DNA from: Streptomyces sp. SID3343
GTDB taxonomy: Bacteria > Actinomycetota > Actinomycetes > Streptomycetales > Streptomycetaceae
Reading direction: 5' to 3'
Assembly: GCF_009865215.1 (NCBI RefSeq)
Contig: NZ_WWJX01001166.1
Span: forward strand, 1-64,000
DNA length: 64,000 nucleotides
Shown: positions 9,079 through 17,762 of the stretch, in pieces
Position numbering within the stretch: position 1 is the stretch's first letter
How the letters are laid out: each line of letters opens with the position of its first letter
The notes under the pieces: model-generated
Told to the model about the DNA's origin: nothing
The model's input: only the letters and a program-made list of their open reading frames with translations
Databases searched by the model: none
Program-made: the position numbers and the translations under genes

Positions 9079-9561
9079 GTGTCCCAAGGCAACTACCTCG
9101 ACGATTTGTTCGGCAATCGCGACGACTGTGTGCGCCTGTCCGTCCCCGGCATCCAGGCCGGTCCCGTCGCGGAGACGAAGACGGTGAGCAAGGGGTGGGG
9201 CGAAGAGCGCTGGCTCGTCCCCGAGGCCGCCCCCTGGGGTTTCAAGCTGATCCATATCAAGGCCGGGCACCGCACCAGCCTCCAGTACCACCACCACAAG
9301 GAAGAGGCGTGTCTCGTCCTGAGCGGAGAGGCGCATCTGCACCACGCGGCGTCGCCCGACGACGAGCCGACCCAGGTCCTGACCGGCCCCGGCGACGTGA
9401 TCCATCTGGCGCCCGGCCACGTACACCGCTTCGAGGCCGTCACCGACATGACGATGGTGGAGATCTCCACCCCCCACCTGGACGACGTCGTACGCATCGC
9501 CGACGACTTCGCCCGCGGCGACGGCCGCATCGCCGCGGAACACGAGGAGGCTCGCCCGTGA
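9079..9561 (+). CDS. Cupin, mannose-6-phosphate isomerase type
   Basis: A 160-aa single-domain cupin. The core SLQYHHHKEEACLVLSGEA carries the His-His-...-Glu metal ligands of motif 1, and PGDVIHLAPGHVHRFEA carries the motif 2 His. KGWGEERWLV before the barrel resembles type II mannose-6-phosphate isomerase C-terminal domains, so a sugar-phosphate isomerase or epimerase role is likely but not provable from sequence. GTG at 9079 follows GAAAGGTG. It overlaps the aminotransferase gene by 4 bp (GTGA). Confidence 0.75.
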   Translation: MSQGNYLDDLFGNRDDCVRLSVPGIQAGPVAETKTVSKGWGEERWLVPEAAPWGFKLIHIKAGHRTSLQYHHHKEEACLVLSGEAHLHHAASPDDEPTQVLTGPGDVIHLAPGHVHRFEAVTDMTMVEISTPHLDDVVRIADDFARGDGRIAAEHEEARP

Positions 9562-10673
9562 GCGATTGGCGAGTGCCGCGCTACGACTACCCCGCCCAGT
9601 TCCCCGACCTCGACACCCTGATCCCGCGCATCGGCGACCTGCTGCGCGAGGGGAACTACATCCTCGGTGAACCGGTCACCCGATTCGAGACCGATTTCGC
9701 CGACTTCCTCGGAGCCCGGTTCGCCGTCGGCCTCAACTCGGGGACCGACGCGCTGATCCTGGCCATGGACGCCCTCGGCATCGGCCCGGGAGACGAGGTG
9801 ATCACGGTCGCGAACTCTTTCCACGCGACCGCGATGTCCGTCGTCCGGGTCGGCGCCACACCCGTCCTGGTGGACTGCGATCCGGACACCCACCTGATCG
9901 ACCTCGACGCGGCCGCGGCCGCGGTCACCGACCGGACCAAGGCCCTCCTCGTCGTCCACCTCTTCGGCCAGGCCGTGAACATGCGAGCCGCGCGCGCGCT
10001 CGCCGACCGCCACGACCTGCTGTTGATCGAGGACTGCGCGCAAGCGGTCGGCGCCTACTCCGGCGACCGGCGGGTGGGAAGCGACAGCGACGCCGGCTGC
10101 TGGAGCTTCGCACCGTCCAAGAACCTCGCCGCGGCGGGCGACGCGGGCGCCGTCAGCCTGCGCGCCGAGGAAACCACCCAACGCCTGCGCCTGCTACGCC
10201 ACTTCGGGCAGGTCGCGCAGAACGAGCACCACGTGCTCGGCTACAACTCCAGACTCGACACGATGCAGGCGCTGGTCCTCGCGCACAAGCTGCCCCACGT
10301 GGACGCGTGGAGCCGGCGCCGAGTCGCCATCGCCGAGGCGTACCGCGCCCGCCTGGGCTCGCTGCCGATCCGGTTCCAGGCCGGAGCGGGGGATCGCGAA
10401 CACGTCTACCACCTCTTCCAGGTGCAGACGCCGTTGCGCGACGACCTTCTCGCCCACCTGCGCGCCGACGGGACCGACGCCGTCGTCCGCTATCCCGTGC
10501 CCATGCATCTACAGCCGGCCTTCGCCGACCTCAAGCTCGCCGCCGGCGAACTGCCCGTCGTGGAACGACTGGCGCGCGAGACTCTGTGTCTCCCGCTGTT
10601 CCCCTCCATGACGGACGCACAGATCGACCACGTCTGCACCGGAGTCGAAAGGTTCTTCGCCGGCTCACGCTGA
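9558..10673 (+). CDS. DegT/DnrJ/EryC1-family sugar aminotransferase
   Basis: PLP-dependent aminotransferase (371 aa) of the family that aminates keto-sugars in antibiotic and cell-wall pathways. Visible landmarks: GNYILGEPVTRFETDFADFLG and VGLNSGTDALILAMDALGI at the N terminus, VANSFHATAMSVVRVGATPV, the PLP-contacting IEDCAQAVGAY, and the Schiff-base lysine in SFAPSKNLAAAGDAGAV. GTG start overlaps the cupin stop codon. Together with the isomerase-type cupin and HAD phosphatase it suggests amination of a sugar or cyclitol phosphate, as in the NtdABC kanosamine route, but the dehydrogenase of that route is absent. Confidence 0.88.
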   Translation: MSDWRVPRYDYPAQFPDLDTLIPRIGDLLREGNYILGEPVTRFETDFADFLGARFAVGLNSGTDALILAMDALGIGPGDEVITVANSFHATAMSVVRVGATPVLVDCDPDTHLIDLDAAAAAVTDRTKALLVVHLFGQAVNMRAARALADRHDLLLIEDCAQAVGAYSGDRRVGSDSDAGCWSFAPSKNLAAAGDAGAVSLRAEETTQRLRLLRHFGQVAQNEHHVLGYNSRLDTMQALVLAHKLPHVDAWSRRRVAIAEAYRARLGSLPIRFQAGAGDREHVYHLFQVQTPLRDDLLAHLRADGTDAVVRYPVPMHLQPAFADLKLAAGELPVVERLARETLCLPLFPSMTDAQIDHVCTGVERFFAGSR

Positions 10674-10718
10674 CCGCCCCATGACAGCGTCGAACCCGAC
10701 GCCACAGAGGAAGACGAG

Positions 10719-11903
10719 GTGGGGAGCGTGCGGATCGCCGCGCCCGAGGTCGAGATCGTCGCCCCGCGAGACGATCGCGAGATCGCCGCGTACGCGGCTC
10801 TCGCGCACGCGAGTTTCGGGACCGAGATTCCCGACATCGGCTATCTGCGACCGCACGCCCTCACCCGCGTCGCCACCGAGAACGGACGCGTCCTCGCGGG
10901 CGCGATGGGCATTCCCGTGCCGCAGTTCTTCGGCGGCCGAGCCGTGCCCTCCGCGTGCGTCTCCGCGGTCTGCGTCGCGCCCGAAGCGCGTGGGCGAGGG
11001 ATCGCGGGCCGGCTCATGGCCGAACTGGTACGCGGGCTGCGCGACGAACACGGCGCGGCCGCGGTCTCGTTGTGGACACCGTCGGTCGGTCTGTACCGGC
11101 GCTGGGGATGGGGCACGATCGCCACTCCCTGCCGATGGGTGCTCCCCGCCGCCCAACTGCGCGAGTTCCGCCGAACAACGGCCCCCGGCCTCGGTATCGT
11201 CGAAGGGGTACACGCGTTTCAGCAGGAGGAGGCGCGCGCCTGGAACGGCCCCGTCCGACGCCCCGCCTGGTGGTGGGAATGGAAACGCGCGACCGCCCCC
11301 GCCACCACCTATCACCTGACCGACACATCGGGAGAGGTCACCGGCTACCTCACCGCGACCACGGCACCCGTCAAGCCGTGGGGTCACGACATGTTCGTCC
11401 ACGAACTGGCGGCCCGCGACCGGCAGAGCCTGCACACCCTGATCGGATTCCTGGGCGAGCACGCCAGTCAGGTGCAGGACATCCACCTGGGTCCCACGGC
11501 CACACCCGTCCTGAGCGGCCTGCTCGACCACCTCTCCCAGTTCTCCGCGCGCGCTCGGACCTGGTATCCCTGGATGCTCGCCCTCGTCGACCCCGTCGAG
11601 GCCGTACGTGCCCGAGGTTGGGACGAGGACCTCGATGTCGACCTCGTCCTCTCCGTTGCCGACCCCCAGGGCCGCACCACCGGATACCGGTTGTCCGTCC
11701 ACGGCGGCGCCGGCCGGCTGGAAACGACCGGCGACAACCCCGACGTGGAGCTGACGTCGGGCCACCTCGCGGCCTGGTACGCCGGGGCATTCGGTTCTCC
11801 TGCCCGCATGCGCGTCGTCGGCGTCCGCGGCCGGCCGGCCGCACTGCGACGCCTGAGCCGGACGACCGACGACCGCGAACCGTGGCTGCCCGACACCTTC
11901 TGA
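10719..11903 (+). CDS. Eis-like GNAT N-acetyltransferase
   Basis: A 394-aa protein with the layout of the Eis family: an N-terminal GNAT domain with the acetyl-CoA loop VAPEARGRGIAGRLM (near residue 90), a central second GNAT-like region with PAWWWEWKRA, and a C-terminal sterol-carrier-like domain ending DTF. Eis enzymes acetylate several amines of aminoglycosides, and relatives occur in biosynthesis clusters. Here it could acetylate the product of the neighbouring aminotransferase or give self-protection; this is inference. The start could be the GTG at 10719 or at 10728. It lies 45 bp after the aminotransferase gene and 84 bp before the phosphatase gene. Confidence 0.8.
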   Translation: MGSVRIAAPEVEIVAPRDDREIAAYAALAHASFGTEIPDIGYLRPHALTRVATENGRVLAGAMGIPVPQFFGGRAVPSACVSAVCVAPEARGRGIAGRLMAELVRGLRDEHGAAAVSLWTPSVGLYRRWGWGTIATPCRWVLPAAQLREFRRTTAPGLGIVEGVHAFQQEEARAWNGPVRRPAWWWEWKRATAPATTYHLTDTSGEVTGYLTATTAPVKPWGHDMFVHELAARDRQSLHTLIGFLGEHASQVQDIHLGPTATPVLSGLLDHLSQFSARARTWYPWMLALVDPVEAVRARGWDEDLDVDLVLSVADPQGRTTGYRLSVHGGAGRLETTGDNPDVELTSGHLAAWYAGAFGSPARMRVVGVRGRPAALRRLSRTTDDREPWLPDTF

Positions 11904-11987
11904 ACCCCGCCCCGACCCCATCCCCATCCCCGGGTCAGGGACAGGTTCCGACCTCCCCGACCCCGGATTCAACGAGGAGAGCTGCCG

Positions 11988-12638
11988 ATGTTCGTACAAG
12001 GACTGCCGTGCCACGCCGTCCTGTTCGACATGGACGGAGTCCTGGTCGACTCGCTCCCGCAGATCGTCGCGCACCTGCGCTCCTGGGCCCACACCCACGG
12101 CCTCGACCCGGACGCGGTCGTCGCGCTGTCGCACGGACGCACGGACCACGACGTGGTCCGGCTGGCCGCACCGCACCTCGACACCCGCGCCGAAGTCGCC
12201 CTCCTCCAGGACGAGGAGGTCCGCGCCGCCCGCGACATCCCGGCCAAACCGGGTGCCCGCGAACTCGTCGCCGCACTGGACCGGGCCGGCATCCCCTGGG
12301 CGGTGGTGACCTCGGGATGCACCCGGGTCGCCCGAGCCCGGCTGGGTGCCAACGGTTTCGGCGTGCCCGAGGTATTGATCACCTCCGACGACATCACCGT
12401 GGGCAAACCGGACCCGCAAGGCTATCTGGCCGCCGCGCAACGGCTGGGCCACGCACCCGAACGTTGCCTCGTGGTCGAGGACGCACCCGCGGGCGTGGCC
12501 GCAGGGCGTGCGGCCGGAGCCACCGTGCTCGGCGTGACCGGAACCGTGACGCCCGCGGAACTGCCCGCCGACGCCCTCGTGGACACCCTCACCACCGTAC
12601 GCGTCAAGCCGGGCTACGGATTGGAGGTGCACGCGTGA
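11988..12638 (+). CDS. HAD-family sugar-phosphate phosphatase/mutase-like hydrolase
   Basis: A 216-aa subfamily IA HAD protein. Motif I is FDMDGVLVDS with the nucleophile Asp, motif II is WAVVTSGCTRV, the lysine is in VGKPDPQGYLAAA and motif IV is LVVEDAPAGVAAG. This set is shared by beta-phosphoglucomutases and 2-deoxyglucose-6-phosphate-type phosphatases. In this cassette a late dephosphorylation of an amino-sugar phosphate before export is the simplest guess. GAGGAGAG precedes the ATG. The stop codon overlaps the GTG of the transporter gene. Confidence 0.85.
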   Translation: MFVQGLPCHAVLFDMDGVLVDSLPQIVAHLRSWAHTHGLDPDAVVALSHGRTDHDVVRLAAPHLDTRAEVALLQDEEVRAARDIPAKPGARELVAALDRAGIPWAVVTSGCTRVARARLGANGFGVPEVLITSDDITVGKPDPQGYLAAAQRLGHAPERCLVVEDAPAGVAAGRAAGATVLGVTGTVTPAELPADALVDTLTTVRVKPGYGLEVHA

Positions 12639-13873
12639 GCGAACCGGAGTCGCGCAGCACCGCCGACCCCGCCCACGACCGGCCGGCCGACACCCCCGCC
12701 TTCCCGACCGGCCCCGCCCCTGCCCGGCATCCCGCGTTGACCCCGGCCGGCATGACGGCCGCGATGTCGCTCATGCTGCTTCTGGGCATGTGCACCGGAA
12801 CGATCGGGGCGGCGCTGCCCAAACTGCGCGACCACTTCGCGGTGTCGGACGGCGCCGCCGCCCAGTCCATCACCGTCTACAACCTCGGCGCACTCGTCGC
12901 GATCGTCGGGTGCGCCGCCCTGACCCGCCGCCGAACACCCCCACGCGCCGTCGCCACCCCCATGCGCGTCACCACGCACTCCCTGATCCTGTTCGCCCTC
13001 GGCACCGCGACGATGGGACTGTCACCGGGATTCGAGGTCTTCCTCGTCGGCGTCGCCGTGGCCGGCTCCGGCTACGGCTCGCTCGTCCTGCACCTCAACT
13101 CCACGTTCGCGCAAGGGTTCACCGAGCACAACGTGGTCATGGTCAACATGATCAACGCGCTCTTCGGCACCGGCGCGATCCTCGGATCCCTGGCCATCGC
13201 CCCGCTGGGCGCGAAAGGCGTCCTGGCCTCGTTCGCCGCCACCGCAATCCTCGCCGCGCTGACTTTCCCCGCCGTCGGTACGACCCGGGCCATAAAAGCC
13301 GAACCACCCACTGCCGCTCGACCCGGCCGCCGCGAACTCGCCGCGCTCGCCCCGTTCATCATGATCGCCTTGTTCTACGCCGGCCTGGAGACCGGGACGG
13401 CCGGCCTGGAGTCCACCTACCTCACCCACGTCGGCCACTCCGACGACTACGCCGCCGTCGGTACCGCGCTGTTCTGGGCGGGCCTGACCATCGGACGCGT
13501 GGTGATCCCGCCGCTCGCCCGCCGGACCGCCCCCGCCACGCTCCTCGCCTACATCAGCGCGACCGCCGGCCTCGCCGCCCTCGCCGCCCTCATACCCGAC
13601 GCCGCGCTCATCGCCTTCGCGGTGGCCGGTATCGCCATGGGCCCGATCTTCCCCACGACCCTCGCCTGGCTCGCCCGCAGCCACCCGGCCGCACACACCG
13701 CCAACTCCGCCCTCCTGGTGGCTTCGATGATCGGCAGCACCACCCTGCCCGCGTTGGTGGCCCTGCTCGGCCAGACCACCTCGACCCGCGTGATCCCCCT
13801 CGCCATCGCCACGATCGGCGCGGCGGTGTTCCTGACCGTCCTGCGCCGACCGAGCCCCGCGCCCCGGCCCTGA
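12635..13873 (+). CDS. Major facilitator superfamily transporter
   Basis: A 412-aa membrane protein with about 12 hydrophobic segments after a 35-residue polar start; opening segment MTAAMSLMLLLGMCTGTIGAALPKL. The organisation resembles sugar-porter/FucP-like MFS proteins (GLETGTAGLESTYL after the central loop). Its position as the last gene of the cassette, overlapping the phosphatase gene by 4 bp, suggests it exports the cassette's product or imports its precursor. Direction cannot be told from sequence. Confidence 0.85.
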   Translation: MSEPESRSTADPAHDRPADTPAFPTGPAPARHPALTPAGMTAAMSLMLLLGMCTGTIGAALPKLRDHFAVSDGAAAQSITVYNLGALVAIVGCAALTRRRTPPRAVATPMRVTTHSLILFALGTATMGLSPGFEVFLVGVAVAGSGYGSLVLHLNSTFAQGFTEHNVVMVNMINALFGTGAILGSLAIAPLGAKGVLASFAATAILAALTFPAVGTTRAIKAEPPTAARPGRRELAALAPFIMIALFYAGLETGTAGLESTYLTHVGHSDDYAAVGTALFWAGLTIGRVVIPPLARRTAPATLLAYISATAGLAALAALIPDAALIAFAVAGIAMGPIFPTTLAWLARSHPAAHTANSALLVASMIGSTTLPALVALLGQTTSTRVIPLAIATIGAAVFLTVLRRPSPAPRP

Positions 13874-13894
13874 CACGGGAGCCGGCGTCCCGTG
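13874..13894 (+). terminator. Hairpin after the sugar cassette
   Basis: Arms CACGGGA (13874-13880) and TCCCGTG (13888-13894) directly follow the transporter stop codon and face the convergent LytR_C gene. No U-tail. Confidence 0.5.
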
Positions 13895-13966
13895 CTCACT
13901 CGCTCGGCTGGTCCGGTGCTCGGCTCGTCGGCTCGGGTCGGCCGGAGGTGAACGGCGATCCGAGAG

Positions 13967-14725
13967 TCAGCGAGTGCTCAGCGAGCCCAACAGGCGATCG
14001 AGGAGCGGAACGGGCTGGTCGTCGACCACGATCACGGTGAGCCGGTTCAGCGGGATGCCCGCGAAGGCCGGCCTGATCCGACCGATCCCGGGCAGGCCGA
14101 CGGCGAGCGCGCGGGCCTGCGGCGCCTGGTCGGCCGGGTGGTAGACGGTGGTCGCGGGGACCGTGCCGCGGAAGTCGTCGGTGCCGGTGACCTCCCAGCC
14201 GGCGGCTTCGAGCCGGCGGGCCATCCGCTGCGCGAGCGCGGGCACCTTGCTCTGGTCGAGCACCACGACCTTGCCGTGCGCGCCGCGGGGGATCACCGGC
14301 GGCTGCGCGGGGGTGAGCGCAGCCGGTGGGACGGACGCCGGGGCGGCAGGCGGCGCGGGCGCCGGTACGGCCGAGGCGGCGGGCTGCTGCGACCGACCCG
14401 AGGTGATCCGGGGCGCGGGTCCTTCCGGTCCGATCGCCGGCAGCCCCACGACGGCCGCCACCCCGAGTGTCGCCGCGACCGCCATCAGGCCGCGCCGCGA
14501 CCGGTGTCCGAGCGGCGCGCGCTCGGCTCGCGGGCCGGCGATCGGATCGCGTTCAGCGGCGCGAGCGTCCCCGAATTCCACGAAAGCCTCGGGGCCCTCG
14601 GCTCCCGCCGGCGGCACCGGCGGCTTGTCCGGCACTCCGGTCCACGCCTGCGGATTGCTCCAGATCCTGGCGTACCTACCGAACCCTTCGAAGGCGTCGT
14701 ACTCGTCCTTGCGCGCCTGCCACAC
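13967..14725 (-). CDS. Membrane-anchored protein with LytR C-terminal domain
   Basis: A 252-aa protein with a cytosolic start, one membrane segment around residues 79-95 (LMAVAATLGVAAVVGLP), a Pro/Ala-rich linker and a C-terminal LytR_C domain (KVVVLDQSKVPALAQRMARR to the end). It lacks the catalytic LCP domain. Domain layout and the neighbouring DUF3263 gene match mycobacterial Rv0430-Rv0431, where Rv0431 (VirR) affects envelope and vesicle release. A role in envelope maintenance is inferred from that. GTG start at 14725, 12 bp after the DUF3263 stop codon. Confidence 0.82.
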   Translation of the reverse strand: MWQARKDEYDAFEGFGRYARIWSNPQAWTGVPDKPPVPPAGAEGPEAFVEFGDARAAERDPIAGPRAERAPLGHRSRRGLMAVAATLGVAAVVGLPAIGPEGPAPRITSGRSQQPAASAVPAPAPPAAPASVPPAALTPAQPPVIPRGAHGKVVVLDQSKVPALAQRMARRLEAAGWEVTGTDDFRGTVPATTVYHPADQAPQARALAVGLPGIGRIRPAFAGIPLNRLTVIVVDDQPVPLLDRLLGSLSTR

Positions 14726-14737
14726 CGCGACCCCCTG

Positions 14738-15256
14738 CTAACGACCGGGACGGCGCACGGTCGAGCGGGCGTGTTGACGGGCCTCGCGCAACCGGCGCAA
14801 CCGCTGGACCAGCATCGGGTCGTGCGCCAACGCCTCGGGACGGTCGAGCAGGGTGTTGAGGACCTGGAAGTAGCGCGTCGCGGAGAACCCGAAGCGGTCG
14901 CGCACGGCGCGTTCCTTGGCGCCGGCGTGCTTCCACCACTGGCGCTCGAATTCGAGGATGTCCCGATCCCGCTCGGACAACGCACCCGGCTCGGACGACG
15001 CGCCCGGCTCGGCCACGTCGTCGGTCGGCTCGGCGGCGTGGGTCTCGCCCGGATCGACGCCGGGCACACGATCGCCGACGGCGGCGAGGGCGGCGACAGC
15101 CGTGTCGTCGTCGGCTCCGGACCCCTGAGCAGGTCCCCTCTCCCCGGGGAGTGGGGTCACGGGGACGGTTCCGGGCACCTGATCGGATGCGGGCTCGCCC
15201 GCACTCTGCCCGGGAATCACGGGCGTCTGTGGCCGCACATCGTGCTCCGCACCCAT
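14738..15256 (-). CDS. DUF3263 protein
   Basis: 172 aa. The first ~90 residues are acidic and of low complexity; the conserved DUF3263 domain is the C-terminal part (LSERDRDILEFERQWWKHAG, then FGFSATRYFQVLNTLLDRPEAL). The domain looks like a small helical, DNA-binding-type fold, but no function is established. It precedes the LytR_C gene by 12 bp, the same pairing as in mycobacteria. ATG at 15256. Confidence 0.82.
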   Translation of the reverse strand: MGAEHDVRPQTPVIPGQSAGEPASDQVPGTVPVTPLPGERGPAQGSGADDDTAVAALAAVGDRVPGVDPGETHAAEPTDDVAEPGASSEPGALSERDRDILEFERQWWKHAGAKERAVRDRFGFSATRYFQVLNTLLDRPEALAHDPMLVQRLRRLREARQHARSTVRRPGR

Positions 15257-15397
15257 CGGTCACCCCTTCCGTACACGTGCGGCGGGCCCGTCGACCCACC
15301 ACCGGCATTGTGCCCGGCCGGGCCGACTGCCGAGCGGACCGGCGCGATGGTCCGCGAAGAAAAGCCTACGAATCACCCGCAGGGAGGTGTGCCCGGG

Positions 15398-15763
15398 ATG
15401 ACCTATAAGCTCCGCCGCATGTCTACTTTTGCCGTCCATATCGCCGACGCCGACCTCGAACCCGACCCGCTCGACCCGGCCACGATCGTCTCCGGTTCTC
15501 CCGAGGTCTCGGGCAAGGTCTTGTGGGAGTCGGCGGACGGCAAGCAGGTCCGCGGCATCTGGCAGATCACCCCGGGCGTGGTGACCGACACCGAGGCGAA
15601 CGAGCTGTTCGTGGTGATCTCGGGCCGCGCGACGATGGAGATCAAGGGCGGCGACACGATCGAACTGGGCCCGGGCGACGCGTGCGTGCTCGAAGAGGGC
15701 GCCGAGTCGATCTGGACCGTGCACGAGACGCTGCGCAAGGCGTACCACATCACCCTGCCGTAG
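15398..15763 (+). CDS. Small cupin-domain protein
   Basis: A 121-aa cupin_3-type protein: GKVLWESADGKQVRGIWQITPG, then ELFVVISGRATMEIKGGDTIELGPGD. The usual metal-binding histidines are mostly missing, as in other enzymes of this group (ureidoglycolate lyase-like/EutQ-like). Function unknown. The ATG at 15398 has an excellent AGGGAGGTG eight bases upstream; another ATG at 15419 would remove seven residues. Divergent from the DUF3263 gene. Confidence 0.8.
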   Translation: MTYKLRRMSTFAVHIADADLEPDPLDPATIVSGSPEVSGKVLWESADGKQVRGIWQITPGVVTDTEANELFVVISGRATMEIKGGDTIELGPGDACVLEEGAESIWTVHETLRKAYHITLP

Positions 15764-15795
15764 CCGCCGACGTGGCGTCCGACGCGAAACGCGCG

Positions 15796-15830
15796 GAAGC
15801 CCACAGGTCCCCGGTGGGCCTGTGGGCTTC
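15796..15830. terminator. Bidirectional hairpin between convergent genes
   Basis: Perfect 12-bp stem: GAAGCCCACAGG (15796-15807) and CCTGTGGGCTTC (15819-15830), placed between the cupin gene and the end of the ABC importer operon. Confidence 0.8.
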
Positions 15831-15853
15831 GTGCTTTCCCCGGGTCGACGGCG

Positions 15854-16774
15854 CTACTTGACCGAGCCTGCGGTGAGGCCGGAGACGACGTGCTTCTCGA
15901 TGTAGGCGAACAGCACCACGACGGGGATGATCGCGACCACCGAGCCGGCGAACAGGTATTGCCATTCGACGCGGTAGGCGCCGAGGAAGCTGTTGATGCC
16001 CACTGTCAGCGGTTGCTTGTCCGGGGTGGTGACCAGCACGAGCGCGACGGTGAACTCGTTCCACGCGGCGATGAAGGTGAAGATGACCGCCGTGACGATG
16101 CCCGGCATCGCGAGCGGCAGGGTGACCCGGCGCAGTGCCCCGAGACGGGAGGCACCGTCGATCATGGCGGCCTCTTCGAGTTCGACGGGGATCGCGCTGA
16201 AGTAGGCGGTCAGGATCCATACCGAGAACGCCAGGTTGAAGGCGCCGTTGACGAGCACGAGCGCCCAGTAGGAGTCGAGCAGGTCCAGGATGTAGAACTC
16301 GCGGTACAGGCCGACGAGCAGTGACGTCGGTTGGAACATCTGGGTGACCAGGACCAGCATCAGGAAGATCCCGCGGCCGCGGAACCGCTTGCGGGCGGTG
16401 TAGTAGGCGGCGGGCAGCGACACCACGAGCACCAGCACCGTCGACATGCCGGCGACGAGCAGCGAGACCTTGAGGTTGTCGCCGAGCGTGGACTTGTCCC
16501 ACACGTCGACGAAGTTCGCCCATTCGAACTTCGACGGCACGTAGCCGTCGCCGGTCAGTTCGTCCTTGGGTCGCAGGGCGGTGATGACCATCTCGACGTA
16601 GGGCAACACGAAGAGGATCGCGATCACCCACGCGAGCGCACCGAACGCCAACTGCTTGTGGCTGTACTTGCCGCGCGGGCCGGCGTTCTTCTTCGGGCTG
16701 CCCGAGGACCTGCCCGCGCCCGTGGTCCGCGTCTTGGGGCCGGTGTCCGGCTTGGGGCTGACCGCGGCGCTCAT
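15854..16774 (-). CDS. Sugar ABC transporter permease (MalG type)
   Basis: Inner-membrane permease, 306 aa, about six hydrophobic segments, with the EAA loop EEAAMIDGASRLGALRRVTLPLAMPG that docks the ATPase. The N-terminal 40 residues are polar and lysine-rich. It overlaps the upstream MalF-type permease gene by 4 bp. Binding protein and both permeases are present but no ATPase, as usual for streptomycete sugar importers that share MsiK. Confidence 0.92.
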   Translation of the reverse strand: MSAAVSPKPDTGPKTRTTGAGRSSGSPKKNAGPRGKYSHKQLAFGALAWVIAILFVLPYVEMVITALRPKDELTGDGYVPSKFEWANFVDVWDKSTLGDNLKVSLLVAGMSTVLVLVVSLPAAYYTARKRFRGRGIFLMLVLVTQMFQPTSLLVGLYREFYILDLLDSYWALVLVNGAFNLAFSVWILTAYFSAIPVELEEAAMIDGASRLGALRRVTLPLAMPGIVTAVIFTFIAAWNEFTVALVLVTTPDKQPLTVGINSFLGAYRVEWQYLFAGSVVAIIPVVVLFAYIEKHVVSGLTAGSVK

Positions 16775-17682
16775 CGGTCGGTCTCCTTGTTCCAACGGCT
16801 GACAAAGAGGAAGAAGACGACCATCACCACGATCATCGCGAAGTTGGCCACCGACATCGCGGCACTCTCCCCGATGTCGGAGGACTTGAGTTGGTACATG
16901 AACACCGTGGTCGTCGCGGTCTCGTAGCCGGGGCCGCCGTTGGTCATGGCCCAGATGATCGGGAACGAGTTGAAGACGTTGATCAGGTTGATCACGATCG
17001 CGACCAGGATCGCCGGTCGCAGCAGTGGCAGCGTGATCGACAGGTAGGTACGCCACGTGGACGCACCGTCGATCTTGGCTGCCTCGTACACCTCACCGGG
17101 GACCGTCTGCAGACCCGCGAGCAGGGTGTAGGTGGTGAACGGCAGTGACACGAACACGGCGACGATCATCATCCAGGGCATCGCCGTGGACGGTTTCCCG
17201 AGCCAGTCCTTGCCCTCGTCGAGCAGGTGCAGGTCCACCATCACGGTGTTGATCACGCCGTGGCTCTCGTGGAGCATCCACTTGAAGACGACCGCGGTCA
17301 TGAAGACCGAGGCCGCCCACGGGACGATCATCGCCCAGCGGGCGAACCGCCGACCGGGGAAATGCTGGTTGAACAGCTGTGCCAGGAGCAGGGAGAGCAC
17401 CAGGGTGACGGCCACCACGACCGCCACCCACACGAGGGTGTTCCAGAGCACATCCACGAAGAACGGCTCGTCGAACAGCTTGGTGTAGTTGTCGGTGCCG
17501 TTGGATCCCTTGACGATGCCGGTGCGGCGGATCCTGAGGAACGAACTCCAGACCATCACCACCACGGGCCACAGCACGACCACGCCGATGAGGAGGACGG
17601 CCGGGCCGATCCACGGCAGCGGGGCCAGCGCCTTTTTGATTCTTGTGGTGACGGTGGGCGCTTTGCGCGTGGACTCGGCCAC
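16771..17682 (-). CDS. Sugar ABC transporter permease (MalF type)
   Basis: 303-aa permease with six or more hydrophobic segments and the EAA loop EVYEAAKIDGASTWRTYLSITLPLLRP. It forms the membrane channel with the MalG-type partner, whose start overlaps its stop codon (ATGA). Starts 80 bp after the binding-protein gene. The nearby kinase and NagA genes suggest that the substrate is N-acetylglucosamine or a short chitin fragment. Confidence 0.92.
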   Translation of the reverse strand: MAESTRKAPTVTTRIKKALAPLPWIGPAVLLIGVVVLWPVVVMVWSSFLRIRRTGIVKGSNGTDNYTKLFDEPFFVDVLWNTLVWVAVVVAVTLVLSLLLAQLFNQHFPGRRFARWAMIVPWAASVFMTAVVFKWMLHESHGVINTVMVDLHLLDEGKDWLGKPSTAMPWMMIVAVFVSLPFTTYTLLAGLQTVPGEVYEAAKIDGASTWRTYLSITLPLLRPAILVAIVINLINVFNSFPIIWAMTNGGPGYETATTTVFMYQLKSSDIGESAAMSVANFAMIVVMVVFFLFVSRWNKETDR

Positions 17683-17762
17683 GGAGCCGTCCCCTCCTTC
17701 GGTGTCGAACGGTCGATGTCGGTGCCTTGCGGACAGAGCTTGCGCTTATCCCCGCCGGGGCG

